From the NCBI RefSeq assembly GCF_019457475.1, contig NZ_CP080413.1, positions 1,302,001 to 1,366,000 of the forward strand: 64,000 bases of DNA, read 5' to 3'. This DNA is from Shewanella acanthi. Its GTDB lineage: Bacteria > Pseudomonadota > Gammaproteobacteria > Enterobacterales > Shewanellaceae. The stretch's first letter is position 1; every line of letters starts with the position of its first letter. Below are positions 36,332-44,827 of the stretch, piece after piece. A program made the position numbers and the translations under genes. The notes beneath the pieces are model-generated. The model did not search any database. It was not told the origin of the DNA and worked only from the letters and a program-made list of their open reading frames with translations.

Positions 36332-36371
36332 ATAAAGCATCTAAAATCAAGGAATACGACTCGTGTCGCGA

Positions 36372-37769
36372 TTAATATCCCTTCAACTTATCGAGATACT
36401 CGGGTAAGAACAGTGAAATTTGCGGAACATAGGTAATAAGTGCAAGGAACGCTAACATTAAGGCTAACCAAGGTAAAACCGACTGGATGACCCAGCCGAT
36501 GCTGCGCTTGGTTATCCCCGCCGTCACGAAGAGGTTGAGCCCCACGGGCGGGGTCAGCATGCCGATTTCCATGTTGACCACCATGATGATACCTAAGTGG
36601 ATAGGATCGATACCCAGTTGCACTGCAATTGGAAATAGGATTGGTGCCATAATCAATACGATGGCCGAAGGTTCCATAAAATTACCCGCCGCCAGCAGCA
36701 GCAAGTTAACGATAATCAGGAAGCCCCAAGCCGGTAAACCCATACCCACAATATGTTCGGCGATGATGTGTGGGATACGCTCAGTTGTCAGTACGTGGGC
36801 GAACAACATAGCGTTAGCAATGATAAACAGCAGCATAATGCTGACCTTAGCACCATCACGCACTACGTTACGGATTTCTTTATCGACAGGGGTTTTAATT
36901 AGCCCCAATACCATATGGCTAAGGTTACGGAAAACGGCACTCACTAGGTTTTCATTTGGATTACGCCAAGCCACATTTTTTAATGGGCCGATATCACGGT
37001 AGCCAAATACGGCAATCAAGTAAGCATACATACAGGCAACGGCTGAAGCCTCGGTGGGACTTGCAACTCCGCCATAGATAGAACCTAAAACAATAAGAAT
37101 TAATGCTAAACCACCCAACGCCTTAGCGCTGGAAATCCCAAGTTTTTTAAAGCCTGGGAAGGGACGTGAGGGCAGGTTTTTAAATCGTGCGACAATATAA
37201 ATCACTATCATCAGCAAGAGGCCCATCATAAGACCTGGGATTAAGCCTGCCATAAACATACGGGCTGCTGAGACTTCAGTTGCAGCAGCGTATACTAACA
37301 TTACAATCGATGGTGGGATCAAAATCCCCAAGGTGCCAGAGGTAGTAATCACACCCGCGGCAAACTTTTCGGGGTAACCGGCTTTCACCATGCCGACAAT
37401 CACAATAGAGCCGATGGCGGCAACCGTTGCCGGAGATGAACCTGATACCGCTGCGAACAGCATACAGGCCATAACGGAAGCCATCGCTAAACCGCCGCGG
37501 ATATGGCCGATACTGTCCATGGCAAAATCAATAATCCGTCTTGCAACACCGCCAGTCGATAAGAACGCAGAGGATAGAATAAAAAATGGAATGGCTAGCA
37601 GGGTATAGTGTTCTGAAGATGACTCATAGAGTTTAAGGGCAACAGATGCCAGTGAGTCATTTGAAAATAACAAAATAGTCAGCATGCTGGAAAAACCTAA
37701 CGCAATGGCGATAGGCATGCCTAGGATCATACAGACGAGTAAGGCGGTAAAGAGGGTCATAATGGCCAT
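36372..37769 (-). CDS. dctM: TRAP dicarboxylate transporter large permease DctM
   Basis: A 465-residue large membrane subunit of a TRAP transporter, with about twelve or thirteen hydrophobic helices. Typical DctM stretches include the N-terminal MILGMPIAIALGFSSM, the AAVSGSSPATVAAIGSI block, GTLGILIPPSIVMLVYA, and EIGMLTPPVGLNLFV near the C-terminus. It carries the Na+-driven transport path and pairs with DctQ and DctP. It overlaps dctQ as TAATG, so DctQ and DctM are made together. It is somewhat longer than the usual ~430 residues, owing to an extra loop near 245-285. Confidence 0.95.
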   Translation of the reverse strand: MAIMTLFTALLVCMILGMPIAIALGFSSMLTILLFSNDSLASVALKLYESSSEHYTLLAIPFFILSSAFLSTGGVARRIIDFAMDSIGHIRGGLAMASVMACMLFAAVSGSSPATVAAIGSIVIVGMVKAGYPEKFAAGVITTSGTLGILIPPSIVMLVYAAATEVSAARMFMAGLIPGLMMGLLLMIVIYIVARFKNLPSRPFPGFKKLGISSAKALGGLALILIVLGSIYGGVASPTEASAVACMYAYLIAVFGYRDIGPLKNVAWRNPNENLVSAVFRNLSHMVLGLIKTPVDKEIRNVVRDGAKVSIMLLFIIANAMLFAHVLTTERIPHIIAEHIVGMGLPAWGFLIIVNLLLLAAGNFMEPSAIVLIMAPILFPIAVQLGIDPIHLGIIMVVNMEIGMLTPPVGLNLFVTAGITKRSIGWVIQSVLPWLALMLAFLALITYVPQISLFLPEYLDKLKGY

Positions 37770-38416
37770 TACTTAGCTTCCCCATCATTTTTATTTGTTT
37801 CGGGTGTTTGTTGGGCGCTGTCATCAATCAAATGCATGCTTTCTTTGGCTTCATTGGCGAAGGTTAAACCTGTGGTTTGGTTACGTAAAATGGCGATAAA
37901 TAGCTCGACAAAGCGCCAAGTCAGCATACTAAAACCAATGAGCAAGATACTTTGAGATAACCAAATCGGCACAGCGCCATCATCGACATCGATTTTTAAG
38001 GTTTCCCAGGCAAAGTCTGGATCGAGTGCTTTTAAGAAAAATTGAGGAAAGTGAATGTCTTCCATCGGTACGCCAATTTGGTACATCTGAGAAAGGTAAT
38101 CCCAACTGCCCTTGAGGAAGAGCACACAGTAAGCGATACAAATGAGCGCCGTAACCAGAGAGGTTATTTTTTTAGCTTTGGGTGGCAATGTTTTCACAAA
38201 GGCATCAACACCAATATGTGCGCCGACCTTTACGCCATAGGACATACCGAAAAGTACAAACCATCCGCACAGTGTGAGTGTGAGTTCTTGGATCCATAGG
38301 AATCCTGTACTGAAGAAAAATCGTGCCACTACCTCGGTAAATACCAAGAGTGTCATCAGAGTGATCAATAGGTTGAGCACCCCTTCTTCGAAATAACCAA
38401 ATAATCGCGATATCAC
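37769..38416 (-). CDS. dctQ: TRAP dicarboxylate transporter small permease DctQ
   Basis: A 215-residue small TRAP membrane subunit with four hydrophobic helices; the region FLWIQELTLTLCGWFVLFGMSYGVKVGAHIGVD includes the family's conserved WxxE and H-x-GVD parts. A hydrophilic C-terminal tail of about 40 residues (KESMHLIDD to the end) is longer than usual. Translationally coupled to dctM by TAATG. A stable hairpin separates it from dctP, which suggests that DctP is made in excess. Confidence 0.93.
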   Translation of the reverse strand: MISRLFGYFEEGVLNLLITLMTLLVFTEVVARFFFSTGFLWIQELTLTLCGWFVLFGMSYGVKVGAHIGVDAFVKTLPPKAKKITSLVTALICIAYCVLFLKGSWDYLSQMYQIGVPMEDIHFPQFFLKALDPDFAWETLKIDVDDGAVPIWLSQSILLIGFSMLTWRFVELFIAILRNQTTGLTFANEAKESMHLIDDSAQQTPETNKNDGEAK

Positions 38417-38438
38417 AGCTTTCTCCCCGCATTTAACA

Positions 38439-38465
38439 CCGCTTAACCCCAGAGGCGTTAAGCGG
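38439..38465 (-). other. Intercistronic hairpin between dctP and dctQ
   Basis: CCGCTTAAC/GTTAAGCGG arms (38439-38447, 38457-38465) with a nine-base loop and no T tract, 14 bases after the dctP stop. It probably stabilises the 3' end of dctP mRNA or weakens read-through, giving more binding protein than permease (inference). Confidence 0.7.
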
Positions 38466-38478
38466 TAAACATCATTTT

Positions 38479-39498
38479 TTATTTATTAGCAGCAACTGCA
38501 GCGTCAATCACGTCTTTGCCAACTTGGTCTTCAAACTTCGCCCAAACTGGTTTCATCACATCAATCCATTTTTGACGTTCTTCTGGGGTTAAGGTCACCA
38601 GTTGAGAGCGTTTAGAATCGATAATCAATTGTCTATCTTCGTTATCTTTTTCAGATGCAATCTTATTACCAAGGGCGATAGATTCATCTAATGCTTCTTT
38701 GATGATTTTACGTTTATCGGCGGGGAGGCCCTTCCAGAAGGTATCTGAGGTCACGACCATGTAGTCCAGTACGCCATGATTACTTTCAGTAATATGAGTT
38801 TGAACTTCATAGAATTTTTGTGAGTAGGTGTTTGACCAAGTGTTTTCTTGGCCATCAATCGCGCGGGTTTGCAGTAGGGTGAACACTTCAGAGAAAGGTT
38901 TCTTCACTGGAATTGCGCCGATAGCATCGAATTGTGCTGCTAATACATCCGATGCCATGACTCGGAATTTTAGGCCTTTGGCATCGGTTGGGAGTTTAAG
39001 TGGCGTATTTGCAGAGAATTGTTTCATACCATTGTGTAAATAACCTAAACCGACAATACCCTTGCGGTTCATTGAATTAAGTAGCGCTTGACCCGCTTCA
39101 CCTTGCTGGAAGCGATTCACTGCGTCCATGTCGTTAAAGAGGAAGGGTAAATCGAACACTTGTAAACGCTTGGTATAACGTTCGAATTTAGACAGTGAAG
39201 GTGCTACAAATTGTACGTCGTTAAGTAAAAGTGCTGCCAACTCGTTGTTATCTCCGAATAACTGAGAGTTAGGAAACACACTCACTGTGTATTCTCCTGG
39301 TAAACGTTGCTCAACTAATTCTTTGAACTTAAGCGCCATTTGACCCTTAGGAGTGTTTTCAGCCACCACGTGGGAAAACTTCAGTTCAACGGGGGTTGCG
39401 AACACGTTCATGCTAGTAGCAAATACCGACGCTAGCGCAAACATTTTTGCAATGGTTTTTAGTGGGCGATTAATTCCAATTTGTTGATTCACGGTCAT
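38479..39498 (-). CDS. dctP: TRAP dicarboxylate-binding protein DctP
   Basis: The 339-residue periplasmic solute-binding protein of a C4-dicarboxylate TRAP system. Signal peptide ends near MNVFATPVELKFSHV; then DctP-family blocks AENTPKGQMALKFKELVEQR, the substrate-site region GLKFRVMASDVLAAQFDAIGA near residue 170, and QTRAIDGQENTWSN near 210, with the Arg that salt-bridges the carboxylate expected in KFRVM. The ATG at 39498 has AGGA nine bases upstream; the frame extends to 39558 but not as signal sequence. First gene of dctPQM, under a sigma-54 promoter. Confidence 0.94.
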   Translation of the reverse strand: MTVNQQIGINRPLKTIAKMFALASVFATSMNVFATPVELKFSHVVAENTPKGQMALKFKELVEQRLPGEYTVSVFPNSQLFGDNNELAALLLNDVQFVAPSLSKFERYTKRLQVFDLPFLFNDMDAVNRFQQGEAGQALLNSMNRKGIVGLGYLHNGMKQFSANTPLKLPTDAKGLKFRVMASDVLAAQFDAIGAIPVKKPFSEVFTLLQTRAIDGQENTWSNTYSQKFYEVQTHITESNHGVLDYMVVTSDTFWKGLPADKRKIIKEALDESIALGNKIASEKDNEDRQLIIDSKRSQLVTLTPEERQKWIDVMKPVWAKFEDQVGKDVIDAAVAANK

Positions 39499-39608
39499 TT
39501 CTTTAGTTCCTTTATTTGTTTTTGGAGTTGTCCCCAGTCTTGGTTGCTTTATTACCAAGTATGAGTAGGAATACAGCCTTGATTTCCCTGAGGTCTGTTT
39601 TCATTAAG

Positions 39609-39624
39609 GCAAATACCACGCCAA
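39609..39624 (-). promoter_or_regulatory. Sigma-54 promoter of dctPQM
   Basis: The minus strand reads TTGGCGTGGTATTTGC (39624-39609), matching the -24/-12 consensus TGGCACG-N4-TTGC, with GG (39622-39621) and GC (39610-39609) in exact spacing. The predicted start is near 39597, about 100 bases before dctP. It fits with DctD, a sigma-54 activator, being encoded in the next operon. Confidence 0.88.
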
Positions 39625-39700
39625 CTCATGAACCAAACTGTAAGTGTTTGGTTACTAAAGTGTAGTGCATTTGAGCTTTGTCACACTCTGGATTTTATGG

Positions 39701-39715
39701 GTGAGATCTCGCTCA
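39701..39715. promoter_or_regulatory. Candidate DctD upstream activating site
   Basis: GTGAG-N5-CTCAC is an inverted repeat about 80 bases upstream of the -24 element, where NtrC-type activators bind. A second looser dyad (GTGT at 39660-39663 and ACAC at 39683-39686) lies between. The rest of 39499-39883 shows nothing else. Assignment to DctD is inferred. Confidence 0.5.
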
Positions 39716-39883
39716 CGTACAAAGCTGCTATGGGTGGAAAACCGCCTATTGCGATTGAGCGGTGAATAAAAGGCTAAAACAGTGTTGGTCGAATAATGCA
39801 CGCTTTTGGTAAGGTTTAGATCAAATTGACCAATAGGAATGTGAATCCTTGGAAATTAAGGAGGTGAGAAGGGGGAAACGGGT

Positions 39884-40114
39884 TTATTTAGTGGTTTCAC
39901 CGAGGCGTTTTAAAATCGCATCGCTTGGCAGTAATTCTAAATGACCGCGTTCATCAAAATACCAACCCGTAATAAAGCCTTTCTGACGCATACTCACCAG
40001 ATTGTGCATGACTTCTCTGGCTTCCTTAAGTGCTGTTTGCTCATCACAGGACTGAGTATGTTTAAGGTATGCAGCAATATTCGATAATGACGCTGATTGA
40101 CTGACACTGGCCAT
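39884..40114 (-). CDS. Small conserved-looking protein of unknown function
   Basis: A 76-residue soluble protein, rich in helix-forming residues, starting MASVSQSASLSNIAAYLKH. No signal peptide or known domain was recognised. The open frame continues to 40150, but GGAG nine bases before the ATG at 40114 supports the shorter form. It lies alone between the dctP promoter region and the tRNA-Val cluster. Confidence 0.6.
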   Translation of the reverse strand: MASVSQSASLSNIAAYLKHTQSCDEQTALKEAREVMHNLVSMRQKGFITGWYFDERGHLELLPSDAILKRLGETTK

Positions 40115-40264
40115 GGTGCTGATCTCCAAAAATGCCAAAGGCAAATTCAAATCAGTTGCTAGAGCGGATTACAGAGTATATTGAGATTGTAAGCCACATA
40201 AGCATACGCTGATTAAGATCAAGCATAGTTGAGATGAGCTGGGGGTAAAGTTTTGTTGGAAATA

Positions 40265-40340
40265 TGGTGGTCGCTACTGGGATCGAACCAGTGACCCCCT
40301 CCTTGTAAGGGAGGTGCTCTCCCGGCTGAGCTAAGCGACC
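40265..40340 (-). tRNA. tRNA-Val (anticodon TAC), copy 6 in transcription order
   Basis: A 76-base cloverleaf with encoded CCA; the minus strand reads GGTCGCTTAGCTCAGCCGGG with anticodon loop CTTACAA. Last of six tandem copies. Confidence 0.97.
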
Positions 40341-40366
40341 CGGGGTAAATCGGTAATGCAGAATTA

Positions 40367-40442
40367 TGGTGGTCGCTACTGGGATCGAACCAGTGACCCC
40401 CTCCTTGTAAGGGAGGTGCTCTCCCGGCTGAGCTAAGCGACC
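40367..40442 (-). tRNA. tRNA-Val (anticodon TAC), copy 5
   Basis: Identical in sequence to copy 6, with encoded CCA, separated from it by 26 bases. Confidence 0.97.
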
Positions 40443-40466
40443 CGGGTAAAACAGTAATGAAGAATA

Positions 40467-40542
40467 TGGTGGTCGCTACTGGGATCGAACCAGTGACCCC
40501 CTCCTTGTAAGGGAGGTGCTCTCCCGGCTGAGCTAAGCGACC
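40467..40542 (-). tRNA. tRNA-Val (anticodon TAC), copy 4
   Basis: Identical 76-base copy with encoded CCA; a 24-base spacer separates it from copy 5. Confidence 0.97.
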
Positions 40543-40582
40543 GGAATTCATTCAATACTAATTTTTATGTCATTCTAAAATA

Positions 40583-40658
40583 TGGTGGTCGCTACTGGGA
40601 TCGAACCAGTGACCCCCTCCTTGTAAGGGAGGTGCTCTCCCGGCTGAGCTAAGCGACC
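40583..40658 (-). tRNA. tRNA-Val (anticodon TAC), copy 3
   Basis: Identical 76-base copy with encoded CCA; the spacer to copy 4 is 40 bases. Confidence 0.97.
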
Positions 40659-40691
40659 GGAGAATGACGACACAGTAAATTAAGGAGTATA

Positions 40692-40767
40692 TGGTGGTCG
40701 CTACTGGGATCGAACCAGTGACCCCCTCCTTGTAAGGGAGGTGCTCTCCCGGCTGAGCTAAGCGACC
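40692..40767 (-). tRNA. tRNA-Val (anticodon TAC), copy 2
   Basis: Identical 76-base copy with encoded CCA; the spacer to copy 3 is 33 bases. Confidence 0.97.
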
Positions 40768-40815
40768 CGGGCATATAACAACTTGAATACCATGATTAAA
40801 TTTTCATTTAACACA

Positions 40816-40891
40816 TGGTGGTCGCTACTGGGATCGAACCAGTGACCCCCTCCTTGTAAGGGAGGTGCTCTCCCAGCTGAGCTAAGCGACC
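40816..40891 (-). tRNA. tRNA-Val (anticodon TAC), copy 1 (promoter-proximal, one-base variant)
   Basis: Same anticodon and CCA end, but the D-loop reads CAGCTGGGAG where the other five have CAGCCGGGAG. It is the first copy after the promoter. Confidence 0.97.
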
Positions 40892-40909
40892 TCTGCTGTG
40901 TGGAGCCGT

Positions 40910-40937
40910 ATTATAGGGAGGTTCGATCGAGTGTCAA
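40910..40937 (-). promoter_or_regulatory. Consensus promoter of the tRNA-Val operon
   Basis: The minus strand has TTGACA (40937-40932), a 16-base spacer and TATAAT (40915-40910), both hexamers perfect. The first tRNA starts about 19 bases after the -10. Strength fits a stable-RNA operon. Confidence 0.9.
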
Positions 40938-41429
40938 CGCTTTTTAATGAAAAAAGCATTGGTCGCGCTATTTTTGTTCGCTTTGTCTTAATGTTAACCG
41001 TGCTTAGTTTTAAACTGTTACTTTATTAAGCAATTTAAGATGATATTCGTAAATGGCATTTGGTCATCGTTGCAGGTTTCACCTTTATTTAGGGTTTAAC
41101 TCTGAACAAAGTGCTTCAAATGATGTGTTTGCTCTCAATGCTAGTTTCATTTTGAGTTGTAAAATAATCAAGGCTTTTCCTCGGAGAGGAGGGAAGGTGC
41201 CCGATTTGGCTTTTGTTGGGTAAATATCTGCTTAGCGATGTGTCATTTCACTGTTTTGTGAATGGCGCTTACTCTTGGCCTACTTCCTATAAATAACCCT
41301 TGGCGAGCCTCGCGAGTTAAATAAAAGAGAGCAAAGCTAACCTAATGAGATTGGATGGACAGAGATAATAAGGATAGGGAGCGTGTTGCATTGTTTCTTT
41401 AACTTGGTGCACGTCATGATATGTTCCAT
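40938..41429. other. Intergenic region between the tRNA-Val operon and gltX
   Basis: No credible ORF or known RNA was recognised. The only clear elements in the surrounding gap are the tRNA-Val promoter at its left and the gltX promoter at its right. Confidence 0.35.
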
Positions 41430-41457
41430 TTGCAGCGTCCAGTTAGGCTGCTAGAAT
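41430..41457 (+). promoter_or_regulatory. Candidate gltX promoter
   Basis: TTGCAG (41430-41435), a 16-base spacer and TAGAAT (41452-41457) preceded by TGC, an extended -10. The gltX ATG is 63 bases downstream. Confidence 0.6.
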
Positions 41458-41519
41458 AAGCCCACTTTTTACCGTGATTGTCTTTATCTAGACGACTTTA
41501 TATAGGTTAGTGTCCCATT

Positions 41520-42944
41520 ATGACAACTAAGACGCGTTTTGCCCCAAGCCCAACTGGCTTTTTGCACGTGGGCGGTGCCCGTACTGCTCTTTATTCTTGG
41601 TTACAAGCTCGTGCCAATAATGGTGAGTTTGTTTTACGTATTGAAGATACGGATATTGAACGTTCTACTCAGGCTGCATGTGATGCCATTTTGGAGGGCA
41701 TGAACTGGTTAGGTTTGACGTGGGACGAGGGCCCGTACTATCAAACTAAGCGTTTTGATCGTTACAACGAAATCATTGCTCAGATGTTAGAACAGGGTAC
41801 AGCTTATAAATGTTATTGCTCGCGTGAACGTATTGATGCGTTAAGAGAAGCACAAGCAGCTAAGGGCGAGGCGCAAAAATACGATGGTTGCTGTCGTGAT
41901 CTGCCTGCGCGTGTCTTGTCTGAAGGCGAGAGTGATGAGCCTTTCGTTGTGCGTTTCAAAAACCCAATTGGTGGCTCAGTCGTATTTGACGATCACGTTC
42001 GTGGCCGTATCGAATTCTCAAACGATGCATTAGATGATCTGATCATCGCCCGTACCGACGGTGTGCCTACTTATAACTTCTGTGTGGTGGTAGACGATTG
42101 GGATATGGGCATTACCTGTGTAGTTCGTGGTGAAGACCATATCAACAACACGCCACGTCAAATCAACATCCTTAAAGCATTAGGTGCGCCTATTCCTGAA
42201 TATGCCCACGTGTCGATGATTTTAGGTGACGATGGTGCCAAGCTGTCTAAGCGTCATGGCGCGGTAAGCGTAATGCAATACCGTGACGACGGCTATTTAC
42301 CAGAAGCATTGCTGAACTACTTAGTGCGTTTAGGTTGGTCACATGGCGACCAAGAAGTGTTCTCTTTAGAGGAAATGAAGCAGCTATTTAAGCTAGACGA
42401 CATCAACAAAGCGCCGTCTGCTTTTAATACTGAAAAGCTGGTTTGGTTAAACCAACACTATATTAAGACGCTTGATCCAGAATATGTGGCTTCTCACCTG
42501 CAGTGGCACATGGACGATCAGAAGATTGATACCACCAATGGCCCTGCCTTATCTGCAGTAGTGACAGCACTGGCTGAACGTGCCAAGACTTTAAAAGAGT
42601 TAGCTGCTTCTAGCCGTTATTTCTACGAAGATTTCGCAGAGTTCGATGCTGAACAGGCGAAAAAGCATTTACGTGGTGTGGCGCTTGAACCACTTCAATT
42701 AGTGCAACAAAAATTAGCAGCATTAACTGATTGGACTGTTGAAGGAATTCATCAAGCCATTGAAGCGACAGCTGCTGAGTTAGAAGTGGGAATGGGTAAA
42801 GTCGGTATGCCATTACGCGTCGCCGTAACTGGGGCAGGGCAGTCTCCAGGCTTAGATATCACCTTATTCTTAATAGGAAAGACTCGTTCTGAGCAAAGAT
42901 TATCCAAAGCGATTGAATTTGTAGCAGATAGAATAAATTCCTAA
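41520..42944 (+). CDS. gltX: Glutamate--tRNA ligase
   Basis: A 474-residue class I aminoacyl-tRNA synthetase charging tRNA-Glu. The Rossmann core shows [19 protein letters not shown] with the HIGH-like HVGG (residues about 16-19), LRIEDTD, zinc-region cysteines in [10 protein letters not shown] and DGCCRDL, and the KMSKS-like KLSKRHG near 240. The C-terminal half is the helical anticodon-binding domain. Close to E. coli GltX in length (471). It is flanked by tRNA-Val genes on one side and tRNA-Ala/Glu genes on the other, like the E. coli valUXY-gltX-alaWX region. No terminator separates it from the tRNA array, which has its own promoter nine bases after the gltX stop. Confidence 0.97.
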   Translation: MTTKTRFAPSPTGFLHVGGARTALYSWLQARANNGEFVLRIEDTDIERSTQAACDAILEGMNWLGLTWDEGPYYQTKRFDRYNEIIAQMLEQGTAYKCYCSRERIDALREAQAAKGEAQKYDGCCRDLPARVLSEGESDEPFVVRFKNPIGGSVVFDDHVRGRIEFSNDALDDLIIARTDGVPTYNFCVVVDDWDMGITCVVRGEDHINNTPRQINILKALGAPIPEYAHVSMILGDDGAKLSKRHGAVSVMQYRDDGYLPEALLNYLVRLGWSHGDQEVFSLEEMKQLFKLDDINKAPSAFNTEKLVWLNQHYIKTLDPEYVASHLQWHMDDQKIDTTNGPALSAVVTALAERAKTLKELAASSRYFYEDFAEFDAEQAKKHLRGVALEPLQLVQQKLAALTDWTVEGIHQAIEATAAELEVGMGKVGMPLRVAVTGAGQSPGLDITLFLIGKTRSEQRLSKAIEFVADRINS

Positions 42945-42952
42945 AAAACGAG

Positions 42953-42981
42953 TTGACACATTTAGGTGCGCTGCATAGAAT
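42953..42981 (+). promoter_or_regulatory. Promoter of the tRNA-Ala/Glu array with GC-rich discriminator
   Basis: TTGACA (42953-42958), 17-base spacer, TAGAAT (42976-42981), then GCGCCCC. The GC-rich stretch after the -10 is typical of stable-RNA promoters under stringent control. The first tRNA begins 67 bases downstream. Confidence 0.88.
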
Positions 42982-43047
42982 GCGCCCCGTAGTTGAGACA
43001 CAGACGAGCAAATGCTTGTGGTGCACTTAAATACAGCTTGAAAGCTT

Positions 43048-43123
<76 letters not shown>

Positions 43124-43180
43124 AGCTTTCCGCCGATATTAAGCGGGATATAATGATTTATATCGAATTAATAGTCCTGT

Positions 43181-43256
43181 GTCCCCTTCGTCTAGAGGCC
43201 TAGGACACCGCCCTTTCACGGCGGTAACAGGGGTTCGAATCCCCTAGGGGATACCA
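43181..43256 (+). tRNA. tRNA-Glu (anticodon TTC), copy 1
   Basis: A 76-base tRNA with encoded CCA; anticodon arm CCGCC-CTTTCAC-GGCGG gives anticodon TTC. Confidence 0.97.
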
Positions 43257-43280
43257 ATTATCTCATTGAGATAAGGTTTC

Positions 43281-43308
43281 TATCAAACAACTAGCGAGTT
43301 GTTTGATA
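43281..43308 (+). repeat. Intact spacer hairpin after the first tRNA-Glu
   Basis: TATCAAACAACT (43281-43292) pairs perfectly with AGTTGTTTGATA (43297-43308) over a four-base loop. Later spacers keep only the right part (GAGTTGTTTGA) with a truncated left arm, so this copy looks ancestral. It may guide tRNA precursor processing. Confidence 0.65.
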
Positions 43309-43357
43309 AGAAAAAATCTAAGTTTCTGTCGATACAAATGTGTGTTGTCAAAAATTT

Positions 43358-43433
<76 letters not shown>

Positions 43434-43494
43434 AATTATGCGTTATTAAGCAGAATGTTGTTATTCGTAATAATATTAAATTAATAGTCCTTGT

Positions 43495-43570
43495 GTCCCC
43501 TTCGTCTAGAGGCCTAGGACACCGCCCTTTCACGGCGGTAACAGGGGTTCGAATCCCCTAGGGGATACCA
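43495..43570 (+). tRNA. tRNA-Glu (anticodon TTC), copy 2
   Basis: Identical to copy 1, CCA encoded. It opens the tandemly amplified part of the array. Confidence 0.97.
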
Positions 43571-43729
43571 CTTTCATCCCAAATGACTAACGAGTTGTTT
43601 GAGATAAATAGCAAGACCTCCGCGAAGAGGCTAAATATCGGTCCTTGACTTACCTTCTTTTCTTAGAAGTGTGCCTAGGACACCGTTAATATTAAACGGG
43701 AATGAAAATTCAAATTAATATGTCCTTGT

Positions 43730-43805
43730 GTCCCCTTCGTCTAGAGGCCTAGGACACCGCCCTTTCACGGCGGTAACAGGGGTTCGAATCCCCTAGGGGA
43801 TACCA
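43730..43805 (+). tRNA. tRNA-Glu (anticodon TTC), copy 3
   Basis: Identical to copy 1, CCA encoded; preceded by a type A spacer. Confidence 0.97.
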
Positions 43806-43982
43806 CTCTATCCCAAAAGATAGAGTCCATCCCAAATGACTAACGAGTTGTTTGAGATAAATAGCAAGACCTCCGCGATGAGGCTAAATATCGGTCCTTT
43901 ACTTACCTTCTGTTCTTAGAAGTGTGCCTAGGACACCGTTAATATTAAACGGGAATGAAAATTCAAATTAATATGTCCTTGT

Positions 43983-44058
43983 GTCCCCTTCGTCTAGAGG
44001 CCTAGGACACCGCCCTTTCACGGCGGTAACAGGGGTTCGAATCCCCTAGGGGATACCA
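43983..44058 (+). tRNA. tRNA-Glu (anticodon TTC), copy 4
   Basis: Identical to copy 1, CCA encoded; preceded by a type B spacer. Confidence 0.97.
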
Positions 44059-44218
44059 CTTTCCTCGCAAATGACTAGCGAGTTGTTTGAGAGAAAATAG
44101 CGAGACCTCAGTGATGAGGTTAAACATCGATCCTTGAGTTGCCTTCTGTTCTTGGAAGTGCGCCTAGGATACCGTTAATGTTAAACGGGAATGAAAATTC
44201 AAATTAATATGTCCTTGT

Positions 44219-44294
44219 GTCCCCTTCGTCTAGAGGCCTAGGACACCGCCCTTTCACGGCGGTAACAGGGGTTCGAATCCCCTAGGGGATACCA
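44219..44294 (+). tRNA. tRNA-Glu (anticodon TTC), copy 5
   Basis: Identical to copy 1, CCA encoded; preceded by the diverged type C spacer. Confidence 0.97.
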
Positions 44295-44454
44295 CTTTCA
44301 TCCCAAATGACTAACGAGTTGTTTGAGATAAATAGCAAGACCTCCGCGAAGAGGCTAAATATCGGTCCTTGACTTACACTTCTTTTCTTAGAAGTGTGCC
44401 TAGGACACCGTCAATGTTAAACGGGAATGAAAATTCAAATTAATATGTCCTTGT

Positions 44455-44530
44455 GTCCCCTTCGTCTAGAGGCCTAGGACACCGCCCTTTCACGGCGGTA
44501 ACAGGGGTTCGAATCCCCTAGGGGATACCA
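44455..44530 (+). tRNA. tRNA-Glu (anticodon TTC), copy 6
   Basis: Identical to copy 1, CCA encoded; preceded by spacer A'. Confidence 0.97.
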
Positions 44531-44707
44531 CTCTATCCCAAAAGATAGAGTCCATCCCAAATGACTAACGAGTTGTTTGAGATAAATAGCAAGACCTCCG
44601 CGATGAGGCTAAATATCGGTCCTTTACTTACCTTCTGTTCTTAGAAGTGTGCCTAGGACACCGTCAATGTTAAACGGGAATGAAAATTCAAATTAATATG
44701 TCCTTGT

Positions 44708-44783
44708 GTCCCCTTCGTCTAGAGGCCTAGGACACCGCCCTTTCACGGCGGTAACAGGGGTTCGAATCCCCTAGGGGATACCA
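44708..44783 (+). tRNA. tRNA-Glu (anticodon TTC), copy 7
   Basis: Identical to copy 1, CCA encoded; last tRNA of the array, preceded by spacer B'. Confidence 0.97.
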
Positions 44784-44827
44784 ATTTCAACTATCGTTAA
44801 TCGTAATGTTAGTTGGAAAACAAATAG

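Larger units (their letters stand above)
43571..44707 (+). repeat. Tandem repeat array: tRNA-Glu plus a 159-177-base spacer
   Basis: From the second tRNA-Glu onward the units start at 43495, 43730, 43983, 44219, 44455 and 44708, giving periods of 235, 253, 236, 236 and 253 bases. Spacers fall into types A (43571), B (43806), C (44059), A' (44295) and B' (44531). B types carry an 18-base extra segment near their start (an inverted repeat around AAAAG). C is diverged at about 20 scattered positions. A' and B' share GTCAATGTT where A and B have GTTAATATT. Each spacer holds GCCTAGGACACCG or a near copy, a piece of tRNA-Glu, followed by a small CCGTTAAT-type hairpin. Confidence 0.88.

Noticed and set aside
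36280..36340. Longer DctB N-terminus starting at 36340
   Set aside because: The added codons include the dctPQM terminator hairpin, and the ATG at 36280 has a better ribosome-binding site.
36487..37002. 171-residue plus-strand ORF opposite dctM
   Set aside because: Composition mirrors the membrane-protein codons on the other strand; no independent evidence.
40219..40551. 110-residue minus-strand ORF with repeated GSLSSAGRAPPLQGGG-type sequence
   Set aside because: It runs through three tRNA-Val genes; the protein repeat is just the repeated tRNA sequence.
43571..44707. Regularly spaced repeats that could suggest a CRISPR array
   Set aside because: The repeats are complete tRNA-Glu genes of 76 bases with spacers of 159-177 bases that are themselves similar; no cas gene is near.
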